Shown: in pieces, positions 18,642 through 26,621 of the stretch
Numbering within the stretch: position 1 is the stretch's first letter
Layout: each line of letters begins with the position of its first letter
Origin: Opitutaceae bacterium
GTDB lineage: Bacteria > Verrucomicrobiota > Verrucomicrobiia > Opitutales > Opitutaceae
NCBI GenBank assembly: GCA_003164715.1
Contig: PLTZ01000060.1
Span: 1-33,152, forward strand
DNA: 33,152 nucleotides
Direction of reading: 5' to 3'
Position numbers and translations under genes: made by a program
Notes under the pieces: model-generated
What the model saw: the letters and a program-made list of their open reading frames with translations, nothing else
Told to the model about the DNA's origin: nothing
Database searches by the model: none

Positions 18642-19846
18642 AGAAGCCCGACACAACGAAGGCCTTGTGGATCGGACTTGCGGGCATCGCCCTGACGGCG
18701 CTCGGCATCCGGGTCTCCGGAGCCCACGTGGTCGCGACCGCGTGGCTGGTCGGGCTCGGCTTCTGGTCCGCGGTCGCAATCGGGATGCTGATGATGATCC
18801 TCATCCACCACATCTTCGACGCCTCGTGGTCGACGGTCCTGCGCCGGCAGTACGAGCACGGCGTGGCGGCCTTCCCGTGGCTTCTCCTCATGTTCCTGCC
18901 GCTTGTCGCCGCCTCCTTCGTCGGGAGCCACGACCTCGTGTGGCCCTGGATGAACCCGGACCACCAGATCGCGGGAGGCCACTTGGTCAAGGAGGACCTC
19001 CTCTATCTGAAGAAGCGGGCGTTCCTCAACCTGCCGCTCTTTGTCTTTGTCACGATCGGCTTCTTCGCCCTGTGGATCTGGATCTCAGCGCGGCTCCGGA
19101 AGGCCTCCTTCTCGCAGGATGCGGACGGCGACGTGAAATGGACCCGGATGAACGGCAAGACGGCCGGCTTCGGGATCCCGATCGTGGCGGTGACCCTCAC
19201 CGCGGGCGCCATCTACTGGTTCAAGAGCCTCGAGTACCACTGGTTCTCGACCATGTACGGGGTGTGGTACTTCGCCAACTGCATGCGGGGCGCCCTCGCG
19301 TGCGGGGTCCTCATCATGCTCTGGCTCTACGACCGCGGCGACTTTAGGGGGATCCTGAAGACCGACCACCTCTGGGCCATCGGCCAGCTGATGCTCACCT
19401 TCACGGTCTTCTGGGCGTACATCTCGTTCTCGCAGTACTTCCTCATCTGGAACGCCAACGTCCCCGAGGAGACCTTCTGGTACAATATCCGCGAGTACGG
19501 CGACTGGTGGTACGTGAGCCTGTTCCTGGTATTTGGAAACTTCCTCCTACCGTTTCTCCTCCTCCTCTCGTACCGCTACAAGGTCTCCCACGCGGCCATC
19601 CGGCGGATCGCCTGCCTCATCCTCTTCGTCATCTTTGTCGACATAACCTACAACATCCTGCCGGCGCTCCAGGATGCGAAGGGCAACCCGCAGCCCTTCC
19701 TCTCGATGAACCTCCTGTGGGCCGCGACCTCGGTGGTCGGGGTCGGGGGCGTCTGCATCGCCGCCTACCTGCGGAGTCTCCCGACCACGAAACTGATCCC
19801 GATCCGCGACCCGCGTATCGGCGAATGCCTGAGCCACCATGAGTGA
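18638..19846 (+). CDS. actF: ActF, ten-helix membrane subunit of ACIII
   Basis: The 402-residue protein has about ten transmembrane helices and resembles ActC at low level, as ActF proteins do. Recognisable family segments are AIGMLMMILIHHIFDASWSTV, WTRMNGKTAGFGIPIVAVT and FWAYISFSQYFLIWNANVPE, the last being the most conserved ActF stretch. It probably forms the second membrane half of the complex. Its ATG overlaps actE by 4 bases, and its end overlaps the next small gene by 8 bases, so that gene is part of the same operon. Confidence 0.95.
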   Translation: MKKPDTTKALWIGLAGIALTALGIRVSGAHVVATAWLVGLGFWSAVAIGMLMMILIHHIFDASWSTVLRRQYEHGVAAFPWLLLMFLPLVAASFVGSHDLVWPWMNPDHQIAGGHLVKEDLLYLKKRAFLNLPLFVFVTIGFFALWIWISARLRKASFSQDADGDVKWTRMNGKTAGFGIPIVAVTLTAGAIYWFKSLEYHWFSTMYGVWYFANCMRGALACGVLIMLWLYDRGDFRGILKTDHLWAIGQLMLTFTVFWAYISFSQYFLIWNANVPEETFWYNIREYGDWWYVSLFLVFGNFLLPFLLLLSYRYKVSHAAIRRIACLILFVIFVDITYNILPALQDAKGNPQPFLSMNLLWAATSVVGVGGVCIAAYLRSLPTTKLIPIRDPRIGECLSHHE

Positions 19847-20174
19847 CGAGACCGCACCCGCCCCGAGGCCAGTCTCGCTCGCGACTGTCGCCGCCCTCTT
19901 CGTCCTTTTGTCGCTCTTCTGGGTCGCCTCCATCCGCCTCTACGGGCCCAACCGCCCCGTCGCCCCCCAGAACGAGGCCCCGGAGAACCTCTCGAAGGAC
20001 CTTGCGTGGAGGGCGACGCCGGAGCAGCGGCGGGCGTACCTGGCCGAACTGCGCGCAAAGCAGGCGAGCCAGGCCGCCTCCTACGGATGGGTCGACGCCA
20101 AGGCGGGTGTCGTGCAGCTGCCGGTTGAGCGCGCGATGGAGCTCATTGTCCTCGAGCACGGAGGCGCCCGATGA
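19839..20174 (+). CDS. Small single-helix membrane protein linking actF and ccoN-like genes
   Basis: The 111-residue protein has one transmembrane helix (about residues 13-33), a charged linker and a C-terminal motif YGWVD...VVQLPVERAMELI (about 82-103). I recall similar Y-G-W-V-D plus IP-x-x-R-A-M endings in small proteins coded near SCO and cytochrome oxidase genes; that comparison is from memory and unverified. The helix orientation is not certain; by position the C-terminal domain would face the periplasm. It overlaps actF by 8 bases at its start and the ccoN-like gene by 4 bases (ATGA) at its end, so it is clearly cotranscribed. It could be an ACIII peripheral subunit or an assembly factor. 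Confidence 0.75.
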   Translation: MSDETAPAPRPVSLATVAALFVLLSLFWVASIRLYGPNRPVAPQNEAPENLSKDLAWRATPEQRRAYLAELRAKQASQAASYGWVDAKAGVVQLPVERAMELIVLEHGGAR

Positions 20175-21574
20175 GTACGAGGCCCGAATACACGCCTATC
20201 GACGCCGCGTCGCGCTGGCCGCTCCTTCTTCTCCTCGTTAAGGGCATCGGCTGGCTGGTCGTGGCGGGCATCCTTTCCCTAACCGCCTCCATCCAGCTGC
20301 ACACCCCGGGCTTCCTCTCCGGTTGCCCGCTTTTCACCTACGGGCGGACGGCCGCGATGGCCGAGACGGCGTTTGTCTACGGCTGGCTCGGCAACGCAGG
20401 GCTCGCCCTCGCTCTCTGGACGCTCGGAAGGCTGGCAGGGGAGCCCCTGCGCGCGCAGAGTTGGGCCTTGGGCGGGGCGGTGTTCTGGAACCTCGCGGTC
20501 TTCGGGGCGGTGGTCGGGATCGCGGTCGGCGACGCGACCGGCTTCGAGCTCCTCGGGCTTCCGCGCTACGTGCACCTCCTCATGTTCTTCTCGTACGCGT
20601 CGGTTGCGGTCTCGGGGCTCCTAGCCTGGAGCGGGCGCCTGCGCCAGGTCTCCTACGCGTCGCAGTGGTACGCGGCGGCGGCCCTCTTCCTCTTCCCCTG
20701 GATCCTCTCGATCGCCCACGTGATGCTTTTTACGGCCCCGGTGCGCGGCGTCCTGCAGCCGATCGTGGCCGGCTGGTACGCCCAGTCCGCGTGGACCCTC
20801 TGGCTGGCCCCGCTGGCACTTGGCGCCGCCTACTACGTGGTCCCGCGCGTGACGGGGAGAGTCCTCCCGTCCTATGAGTTCGCGGCGCTCGGCTTCTGGT
20901 GCCTCATCTTTGTCGGCGGGCTGACGGGCGGACGCCACCTGCTTGGCGGGCCCGTACCGGCGTGGATCCCATCGCTAGCGGTGGTCTCGTGCGCGCTCCT
21001 CCTCTTCCACACGTTTATCGTGCTCCTTAACCTGCGCGGTGCCTTCACGGGCAGCGGGACGGCCCTCAAGTTCATCTCTTTCGGCCTCGCAGCCTACGTG
21101 CTCGGGGCGCTCGCCGACGCGCTCACCTCGCTCCACGGCGTGGCGCTCCACACGCAGTTCACGTACTTTGACGAGGCCCAGAAGCAGCTGGCGCTCTACG
21201 GGGCGGCCTCGACGCTCCTCATTGGGGCCATCTACTTCGCGCTTCCGCGGATCACCGGGAAGGCCTGGTTCTCGGCGGGACTCGTGCGGGCGCACCTTGT
21301 CCTCACGGTGGTCGGGATCCTGCTCCTGCTCGTTTCGCTCCTCGGGGCCCACGCGGTCCAGAGCCAGGGGCTTCTCGACGCCGCGGTTCCCTTCGCGGAC
21401 ATCGTGCGCGACTCCCGCCCCTGGCTCCTCGCGGCAAGCTTTGCCCAGATGATCCTCCTTTTCGGAAGCATCGCCTTTCTCGCCAACTTCTACACGACGG
21501 CTTGCGAGATCCTTTTGGTCTCGGAGCCCGCCGTGTTCCAGGCGCCGGCGGCGCAGGAGACCCACGCGGCGTGA
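20171..21574 (+). CDS. CcoN-like membrane protein lacking heme and copper ligands
   Basis: The 467-residue, about 12-helix protein aligns with cbb3 oxidase subunit I (CcoN), as seen in the TYGR (helix 2), GWYAQSAWTLWLAPLALG (helix 6) and YYVVPRVTGR segments. Compared with Pseudomonas CcoN, the low-spin heme ligand H60 (LHTNA) is A64, the CuB ligand H207 (WYGHNA) is Q205, Y251 is G249, and GPHHL is GGRHL (only H256 kept). The heme-ligand pair in IGHVHSG is Q337-K-Q339. Almost the whole active site is thus missing, so it should not reduce oxygen by the known mechanism. CDS integrity, operon overlaps and normal codon use argue against a pseudogene. It is probably a scaffold or quinol/cytochrome docking subunit. 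It overlaps its neighbours by 4 bases on each side. Confidence 0.85.
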   Translation: MSTRPEYTPIDAASRWPLLLLLVKGIGWLVVAGILSLTASIQLHTPGFLSGCPLFTYGRTAAMAETAFVYGWLGNAGLALALWTLGRLAGEPLRAQSWALGGAVFWNLAVFGAVVGIAVGDATGFELLGLPRYVHLLMFFSYASVAVSGLLAWSGRLRQVSYASQWYAAAALFLFPWILSIAHVMLFTAPVRGVLQPIVAGWYAQSAWTLWLAPLALGAAYYVVPRVTGRVLPSYEFAALGFWCLIFVGGLTGGRHLLGGPVPAWIPSLAVVSCALLLFHTFIVLLNLRGAFTGSGTALKFISFGLAAYVLGALADALTSLHGVALHTQFTYFDEAQKQLALYGAASTLLIGAIYFALPRITGKAWFSAGLVRAHLVLTVVGILLLLVSLLGAHAVQSQGLLDAAVPFADIVRDSRPWLLAASFAQMILLFGSIAFLANFYTTACEILLVSEPAVFQAPAAQETHAA

Positions 21575-22233
21575 AGAGTAACGCCGTCTTCTTCATCGGG
21601 CTCTTCGCGGCGCTCGCCCTCTCCTGGGCCGGGATCGTCCTCGGCTCGAACGCGCAGCTGGGCGCCCTCGCCCCCTTCTACGACGAGACCGACGCGACGG
21701 CCTACCCGCAGTGGATGCCGGGAGCGGCCGCCCGGGGCCAGCTGGTCTACCGGGACCTGGGCTGCTACGCCTGCCACACCCAGCAGGTGCGCCGGCCGGG
21801 CTTCGGCTCGGACCAGGCGAGGGGATGGGGGGACCGCCAGAGCGTCGCCCGCGACTACATCTACCAGCCCGCCCCCCAGCTCGGCTGGTCCAGGGTGGGA
21901 CCCGACCTCGCAAACCTCGGGGACCGAAAGCCGTCCGCGCCCGATGCCGAGGATCTCCTGCATCTCCTCTACGCGGGCTCGGACGGGATGCCCCCCTACC
22001 GCTTCCTCTTCGAACGGCGCCATATCGGCACCGGGGCGCAACCCTCGCTGGACGCGCTTAAGCTCACGGGGACGCTCGAGCCGCCCGCCGGCTGGGAGGT
22101 TGTGCCGAGCGCGAGGGCCGAGTCCCTCGTCGCCTACCTCTTGAGCCTCAGGACAACCTACACCTATCCCGAGGCGGTTCCGTTCTCGCCACCGAAGGCG
22201 CAGGCGCCGGCATCCGTGGGAGGCGCCAAATGA
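21571..22233 (+). CDS. CcoO/FixO-like mono-heme cytochrome c
   Basis: The 220-residue protein has one N-terminal membrane helix (about residues 6-24) and a single heme site CYACH at 65-69 in the LGCYACHTQQVRRPGFGSD context, which matches CcoO (CYGCHSQMIRPF). M140 in GSDGMPPYRF corresponds to the usual axial methionine. GPDLANLGDR is also a CcoO hallmark. In cbb3 oxidase this subunit feeds electrons to CcoN; here the CcoN-like partner lacks cofactors, so it may carry electrons between ACIII and another acceptor. The GTG start at 21571 overlaps the previous stop (GTGA). The frame opens earlier, but that would lie within the ccoN-like gene. Confidence 0.88.
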   Translation: MKSNAVFFIGLFAALALSWAGIVLGSNAQLGALAPFYDETDATAYPQWMPGAAARGQLVYRDLGCYACHTQQVRRPGFGSDQARGWGDRQSVARDYIYQPAPQLGWSRVGPDLANLGDRKPSAPDAEDLLHLLYAGSDGMPPYRFLFERRHIGTGAQPSLDALKLTGTLEPPAGWEVVPSARAESLVAYLLSLRTTYTYPEAVPFSPPKAQAPASVGGAK

Positions 22234-22895
22234 GCACCCCCGCCAACAGGGACCCGCGCGTGGATCAGGCCGCCCTGAGCGACCAGGACCTGGTCGACCT
22301 GCACGAGAAGCAGCTTGGCCGCCACCCGGACGACGGCGCCCGCTACCGGCTGCTTCCGATCGGGATCCTTTTCACACTAAGTGCCCTCATCCTCTTCTCG
22401 GGGACGTACCTTAACCGCTACACGGGCCACTACAGCGCGTCTATCTTCGACGAGAACGCAAAGCCCACCACCGGCGCGCCCGTGGCCGTCAAGCTGGATC
22501 CGGTCGCCGTGGGCAGGAAGGCCTACGGCGAGGTCTGCATCACCTGCCACCAGCCGACCGGGACGGGCGTCGTGGGCGTGTACCCGCCTCTCGCCGGATC
22601 CGAGTGGGTCAACGGGCCCTCGTCGCGCGTGGTGCGGATTGTCCTCTACGGGCTAAAGGGCGACATCCACGTGGAGGGCCACGTTTTCAACGCCGCAGCG
22701 ATGCCGGTCTTCGGCAAGGTAGCGAATTCCGCCTACAACTGGAATGACGCGAAAATCGCCGCGGTCCTCACCTATGTCCGCCAGGAGTGGGGCAACAAGG
22801 CAGCGGAGGTCTCGGCCGACGAGGTGACTGCTGTGCGCACCGCCACGGGCGACCGCAAGGAGATGTCCGAGGCGGAGCTGGAGCAGGTCAAGTAG
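22230..22895 (+). CDS. Membrane-anchored mono-heme cytochrome c (CcoP-like position)
   Basis: The 221-residue protein has a cytoplasmic N-terminus (1-40), one transmembrane helix (about 41-59) and one heme site, CITCH at 103-107, with a likely axial methionine M158 in NAAAMPVFG. The order of domains resembles CcoP, the third cbb3 subunit, but CcoP normally has two heme domains and this has one. It is more accurately a class I cytochrome c with an N-terminal anchor. It is the last gene of the respiratory operon, overlapping the ccoO-like gene by ATGA. No terminator hairpin is obvious after 22895. Confidence 0.87.
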   Translation: MSTPANRDPRVDQAALSDQDLVDLHEKQLGRHPDDGARYRLLPIGILFTLSALILFSGTYLNRYTGHYSASIFDENAKPTTGAPVAVKLDPVAVGRKAYGEVCITCHQPTGTGVVGVYPPLAGSEWVNGPSSRVVRIVLYGLKGDIHVEGHVFNAAAMPVFGKVANSAYNWNDAKIAAVLTYVRQEWGNKAAEVSADEVTAVRTATGDRKEMSEAELEQVK

Positions 22896-23011
22896 AGCCG
22901 GGGCTCAAGGCGCCCTTGCGTCGCCACGCCACGCATGAGGGCGGGGAAGAGACGACGCCTGGCGGCCGCGCTACCCAGGGACGGCGACCGCACCGGCGCC
23001 GGCCGCGATCG
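22896..23011. other. Convergent intergenic region after the respiratory operon
   Basis: The 116 bases between the + strand respiratory operon and the - strand response regulator contain only a weak CAAGG-CGC-CCTTG stem at about 22906-22918, with no T run on either side. I see no coding region and no convincing terminator. Confidence 0.35.
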
Positions 23012-23449
23012 TCAGTTGACCCCGGTCTCGGTGCCGGGCTCGTCCGGGCCCTTCGTGCGCTCAGGGCCGCCCCCCCCGAGCTTGTCAAACTCCTCGGAGA
23101 GCATCCTCAGCAGTTCGGGATTCGGCGCGTACTTAAGGATGTAGCCCGCCGCGCCCAGCTCGCGGGCCCGGCTGAAGGTCTTCTGGGTGCTCTGGGCCGA
23201 GACGACAATAACCGGAATCCCCGGATAGTCCGCCTTGAGCTTCTCCAGCACGTGCAGTCCGTCGATTTGCGGGAGGTTCAGGTCCAGGAGGACAACGTCG
23301 GGCTTGTGCGCCTCCGCCTGCCGGAGCGCCTCGATGCCGTCAGCGGCCTCCCAGATTGTGGAGATGCCGAGCTTCTTCAGGAGGGTCCTGAGCAGGACGA
23401 GAACGTGGGGTTCATCGTCGACAACGAGCGCGGTGGCCGGTCGTGGCAT
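23012..23449 (-). CDS. Single-domain response regulator (CheY-like receiver)
   Basis: The 145-residue protein is one receiver domain: acidic pair D11/D12, phosphoacceptor D56 in VVLLDLN, S84 in VVSAQ and lysine K106 in YILKY. There is no output domain, only a short Gly/Pro-rich tail after about residue 125. It could relay phosphate from a kinase such as the receiver-kinase hybrid encoded upstream at 25432-26574. A gap of 131 bases from hldD and a possible promoter within it suggest that it can be transcribed on its own. Confidence 0.9.
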   Translation of the reverse strand: MPRPATALVVDDEPHVLVLLRTLLKKLGISTIWEAADGIEALRQAEAHKPDVVLLDLNLPQIDGLHVLEKLKADYPGIPVIVVSAQSTQKTFSRARELGAAGYILKYAPNPELLRMLSEEFDKLGGGGPERTKGPDEPGTETGVN

Positions 23450-23505
23450 GGGTCTATGGGAGCGCTTCTCTGGGCGGGACGCGGGATCTTTATTGCGGTC
23501 GATGA

Positions 23506-23534
23506 ACTATGCCGGGCCCGGGAAAAGGGGCCAA
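23506..23534 (-). promoter_or_regulatory. Possible promoter of the response regulator gene
   Basis: On the - strand, TTGGCC (23534-23529) and CATAGT (23511-23506) are separated by exactly 17 bases. Each matches the sigma-70 consensus at four of six positions. It lies about 57 bases upstream of the response regulator ATG. The match is modest and could be chance. Confidence 0.3.
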
Positions 23535-23580
23535 TGGCGCCCAATAGACTGCGCCCCCGGCCCGCGCGTGGCCAACCCTT

Positions 23581-24612
23581 TTATGGACCCGGCGCCGACC
23601 CGGCGCCCTCCTCGCCGAGGCGCCTGCCCGGGACCAGGTAGTTGCGGACGTAGTCGGCGACCGCATCCGCGAGCGGCGTGATCGGTTGCTCGTAGCCGGA
23701 AGCGCGGAGTTTCGAGATATCCGCCTTCGTGTAGTACTGGTACTTGGCGCGCAGCGCCTCGGGCATCTCGATAAAGTCGATTCTCGGCTCCCTGCCAAGC
23801 GCGGCAAAGATCGCCCCGGCGAGGGTGAGCCACGTGTTCGCCTCGCCCGAACCCAGGTTAAAGAGCCCGCTGGCCGAGCCGCCCCGTTCGGCGAAGTGGA
23901 GCGTCATCTCGACCGCATCCTTCACATAGAGGAAGTCGCGCATCTGCTCACCGTCCCTGTACCGGGGATCGTAGCTTCGGAAGAGCCCGATCGAACCCGT
24001 GTTTCGGATCTGCAAGTGGGCCTTCGAGACGACCGAGCGCATGTCGCCCTTGTGCTCCTCATTGGGCCCGAATACGTTAAAGTACTTGAGCCCCACGATC
24101 CGGTCGAGCCAGCCGAGCCGCAGTGCGTGGAGGTCGAAGAGGTGCTTCGAGTACCCGTACATGTTGAGCGGCCGCAGCCTCTCGATCGCCGGGTCCTTGT
24201 CGTCCATTCCCTGGGAACCGTCGCCGTAGGTCGCCGCGGACGAGGCGTAGATGAAGCGCGAACCCGCGGCCAGGGCCCAGACGGCCAGCTCCCGGGTGAA
24301 CGCTGTATTGTTGTCGATCAGGTAGGAGGCGTTGCGCTCCGTGGTGGACGAGCATGCGCCCAGGTGGAAGACGGCCGAGAACTTCCCGAACGCCGCCGGG
24401 CTCTGCGCGAGCCGGGCCCGCAGCACGGGGCCCTCCACGTAGTCCGCGTACCGAAGCGCCACCAGGTTCCTCCACTTCTCGTCGGACTGGAGGACGTCCG
24501 AGACGACGATGTCGGTGCGGCCCCGGCCGTTCAGGGCCCAGATGAGCGCGCTGCCGATGAAGCCGGCCCCGCCGGTCACGAGGATTCGCCCGTCTAGTGC
24601 GTTCGTCGACAT
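23581..24612 (-). CDS. hldD: ADP-L-glycero-D-manno-heptose 6-epimerase
   Basis: The 343-residue protein is an extended short-chain dehydrogenase with GGAGFIG at 14-20, a SSAATYG serine motif and the catalytic YGYSK motif. The segments LKYFNVFGPNEEHKGDMRSV and FRSYDPRYRDGEQMRDFLYV are characteristic of HldD/RfaD, which converts ADP-D-glycero-D-manno-heptose to the L-glycero form for LPS core. The ATG overlaps the proC stop by one base (TAATG). Other heptose pathway genes are not in the window. A C-terminal Gly/Pro-rich tail of about 15 residues exceeds the usual length. Confidence 0.93.
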   Translation of the reverse strand: MSTNALDGRILVTGGAGFIGSALIWALNGRGRTDIVVSDVLQSDEKWRNLVALRYADYVEGPVLRARLAQSPAAFGKFSAVFHLGACSSTTERNASYLIDNNTAFTRELAVWALAAGSRFIYASSAATYGDGSQGMDDKDPAIERLRPLNMYGYSKHLFDLHALRLGWLDRIVGLKYFNVFGPNEEHKGDMRSVVSKAHLQIRNTGSIGLFRSYDPRYRDGEQMRDFLYVKDAVEMTLHFAERGGSASGLFNLGSGEANTWLTLAGAIFAALGREPRIDFIEMPEALRAKYQYYTKADISKLRASGYEQPITPLADAVADYVRNYLVPGRRLGEEGAGSAPGP

Positions 24613-25412
24613 TAGGCCGAGAGCTCCTCCGAGCGGGCGCGGGCGGCGACGATGGCCTCAAGGAGGATTCCCCGGAAATCCCGGTCGGCCATCCTCCTTA
24701 GGCCGGCCGCCGTGACCCCGTTGGGCGAGGTGACCTCGCTGCGCAGGACCTCCGGGTCGACGTTGCGCACGGCAAGGAGCCGGGCCGCCCCCACGAGGGT
24801 TTCCACCGCGAGGAGCTTCGCCGCAGCGGAATCGAAGCCCACGGCAAGCCCGGCGTCGCGGAGCGCGGCCGCAAACTCGAAGACATAGGCCGGGCCGCAG
24901 CCACTAATGGCCGTGAAGGCGTCCATCTGCGCCTCGGGTAGCTCGATGTGGCGCCCGAGTGCCCCGAAGATCTCTTCCAGGGTCGCGCGGTCGGCCGCGC
25001 AGAGGGGCCCGCTCGCGCACCAGCCGGTCAGGCCCGCCCCGATCTGCCCGGGGGTGTTCGGCATGCTCCGGATGACGTTTCGCGCCCCGGGAAAGGCGAG
25101 GGCGAGGGCGGCCAGCCTCTTGCCCGCAAGGACCGACACGACGAGCCGGCCGGCGGCGAGCGCGCTTAGCCGCGCGCTGACGCCCGCCAGGTTGTGCGGC
25201 TTAAAGGCGACGACGAGCGTGTCCGCCTGGGACAGCAGCTCCTCGTGCGAGCGGGCGAGGCGGACGCCAATGCGCTTCGCAAGCGCAGGGGCGCTCGCGC
25301 CCGTTCCCCCCATGCAGACAATCCTCCCGGGCGGGTACGTCCCCTTCGCGATCAGGCCCTCGACCATCGCGGCTGCCATCGAGCCGGCTCCCAGAAAGGC
25401 GATTTCGACCAT
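24612..25412 (-). CDS. proC: Pyrroline-5-carboxylate reductase
   Basis: The 266-residue protein performs the last step of proline synthesis, NAD(P)H reduction of pyrroline-5-carboxylate. It has the Rossmann motif FLGAGSMA at the N-terminus, VIRSMPNTP, AISGCGPAYVFEF, and the C-terminal EVTSPNGVTAAGL, which replaces the more common VTSPGGTT. The order and length fit ProC. It follows the receiver-kinase hybrid gene by 19 bases and shares the TAATG overlap with hldD, so it is part of the - strand run. Confidence 0.93.
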   Translation of the reverse strand: MVEIAFLGAGSMAAAMVEGLIAKGTYPPGRIVCMGGTGASAPALAKRIGVRLARSHEELLSQADTLVVAFKPHNLAGVSARLSALAAGRLVVSVLAGKRLAALALAFPGARNVIRSMPNTPGQIGAGLTGWCASGPLCAADRATLEEIFGALGRHIELPEAQMDAFTAISGCGPAYVFEFAAALRDAGLAVGFDSAAAKLLAVETLVGAARLLAVRNVDPEVLRSEVTSPNGVTAAGLRRMADRDFRGILLEAIVAARARSEELSA

Positions 25413-25431
25413 GGGGTCAGCGGACGGCGGG

Positions 25432-26574
25432 CTATTCGTCGTCCTGCGTCTTGTCCCGGTGCCTCGGGTCGCGCACCGGGTGCAGGAGGACGGCGCTCGT
25501 GCCGCCCGTGGGCCTGGACGAAAGCGTGACCTCCCCGCCCAAGCTGCGCAGCGAGTGCCGGGCCACCGTGAGCCCCATCCCGACCCCCACCGTGCGCTTC
25601 GAGCTCACGAAGGGCTCGAACATCCGGTCGCGGATCTCCTCGTTGATCCCGGAGCCGCTGTCGTCCACGCGCAGCTCGAGCATCTTCTCGCCGCGGGGCC
25701 TGTCGACCACGCGGGTGTGGATCGTGATCGGCCGCTTGTCGGGCTCCGTGCCCTCGGGGTAGGCCTCCCAGGCGTTGATGAGGACCTTGGAGAGGACCTC
25801 CTCGAAGGTCTCGATGTTGGTGTCGATCTCCAGGTCGGCGACGGTGTTCTCCACGACGACGCCCGCAGAGAGCTTGTAGTCGGAGTGAAACCGCCGGATT
25901 CCGCCCTCCAGGAGGCGCGGGAGCGCGACGCGGGTCAATTCGGGGCGCGTCTTGACGACCAGCGTGCTCAGCTGGCGCACGATGGCGACGATCCTCTGGA
26001 TCGCGTCGTCCACGTTCTGAGCGTTCTTCTTGACGGTCGCGGGCTTGTCGAAGCCGCTCTTGACGAGGTCCAGGTAGCCGATGACGACGCCAAGCAGGTT
26101 GTTCAGGTTGTGGGCGATGCCCTGCGCGACCGCGCCGATCGTCGCCGCGCGTCGCGACTCCTCCAGCCGGCGCTGGAGCTCCAGGTTCTCGCGGTTAATG
26201 GCCGCAAAGCGCAGCTGCGTCTGGACCCGGGCCACCGTCTCGTCCAGGTCAATCGGCTTGGTGATATAGTCGACCGCGCCGACGGCCAGACCCTCGAGCT
26301 TGCTCTCCTTGGTCGTGCGGGCCGTCACGAAGATGATCGGGATCGAGCGCGTGTCGCTGCTCGCCTGCAAACGCTGGCAGACCTCGATCCCGTCCATGTC
26401 GGGCATCATCAGGTCGAGGAGGATCAGGTCCGGCTTGTGGGTCTTGACCTGCTCCAGCGCCTCGAGGCCGTTGTTCGCCGTCGAGACCAAGAGTCCGCCT
26501 CGCTCCAGCTTGCGTTTGAGGAGCTGGACGTTGATCGGCTGGTCGTCGACCACCAGTATGCGTTCGCTGGCCAT
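25432..26574 (-). CDS. Receiver domain - histidine kinase hybrid, cytoplasmic
   Basis: The 380-residue protein starts with a receiver domain (acidic pair D10/D11, phosphoacceptor D54, T84, K106) followed by a short coiled linker. The kinase has an H-box with H155 in GIAHNLNNLLG, and a C-terminal ATPase domain with N-box NAWEAYPEG, G1 DDSGSGI, F-box RMFEPFVSS and G2 VGVGMGLTVA. No membrane helix is present, so the kinase activity is probably controlled by phosphorylation of its own receiver, from another kinase. The ATG at 26574 is chosen; a TTG at 26586 in frame is possible. No clear ribosome binding site. It lies 47 bases after folD in a run of housekeeping genes. Confidence 0.9.
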   Translation of the reverse strand: MASERILVVDDQPINVQLLKRKLERGGLLVSTANNGLEALEQVKTHKPDLILLDLMMPDMDGIEVCQRLQASSDTRSIPIIFVTARTTKESKLEGLAVGAVDYITKPIDLDETVARVQTQLRFAAINRENLELQRRLEESRRAATIGAVAQGIAHNLNNLLGVVIGYLDLVKSGFDKPATVKKNAQNVDDAIQRIVAIVRQLSTLVVKTRPELTRVALPRLLEGGIRRFHSDYKLSAGVVVENTVADLEIDTNIETFEEVLSKVLINAWEAYPEGTEPDKRPITIHTRVVDRPRGEKMLELRVDDSGSGINEEIRDRMFEPFVSSKRTVGVGMGLTVARHSLRSLGGEVTLSSRPTGGTSAVLLHPVRDPRHRDKTQDDE

Positions 26575-26621
26575 GGGACTTTGCAAGGGCCTAGAATGGG
26601 CCGAAAGGGCCCGGGCGCAAG

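Noticed and set aside
20171-21574. Interpretation of the CcoN-like gene as a pseudogene
   Set aside because: The frame is full length, without frameshift, and tightly coupled to genes on both sides; the substitutions at ligand sites are clean replacements in an otherwise well-aligned protein.
23450-23580. Possible small RNA or tRNA in the gap between hldD and the response regulator
   Set aside because: No cloverleaf or conserved RNA elements could be drawn; the GC-rich palindromic bits are short.
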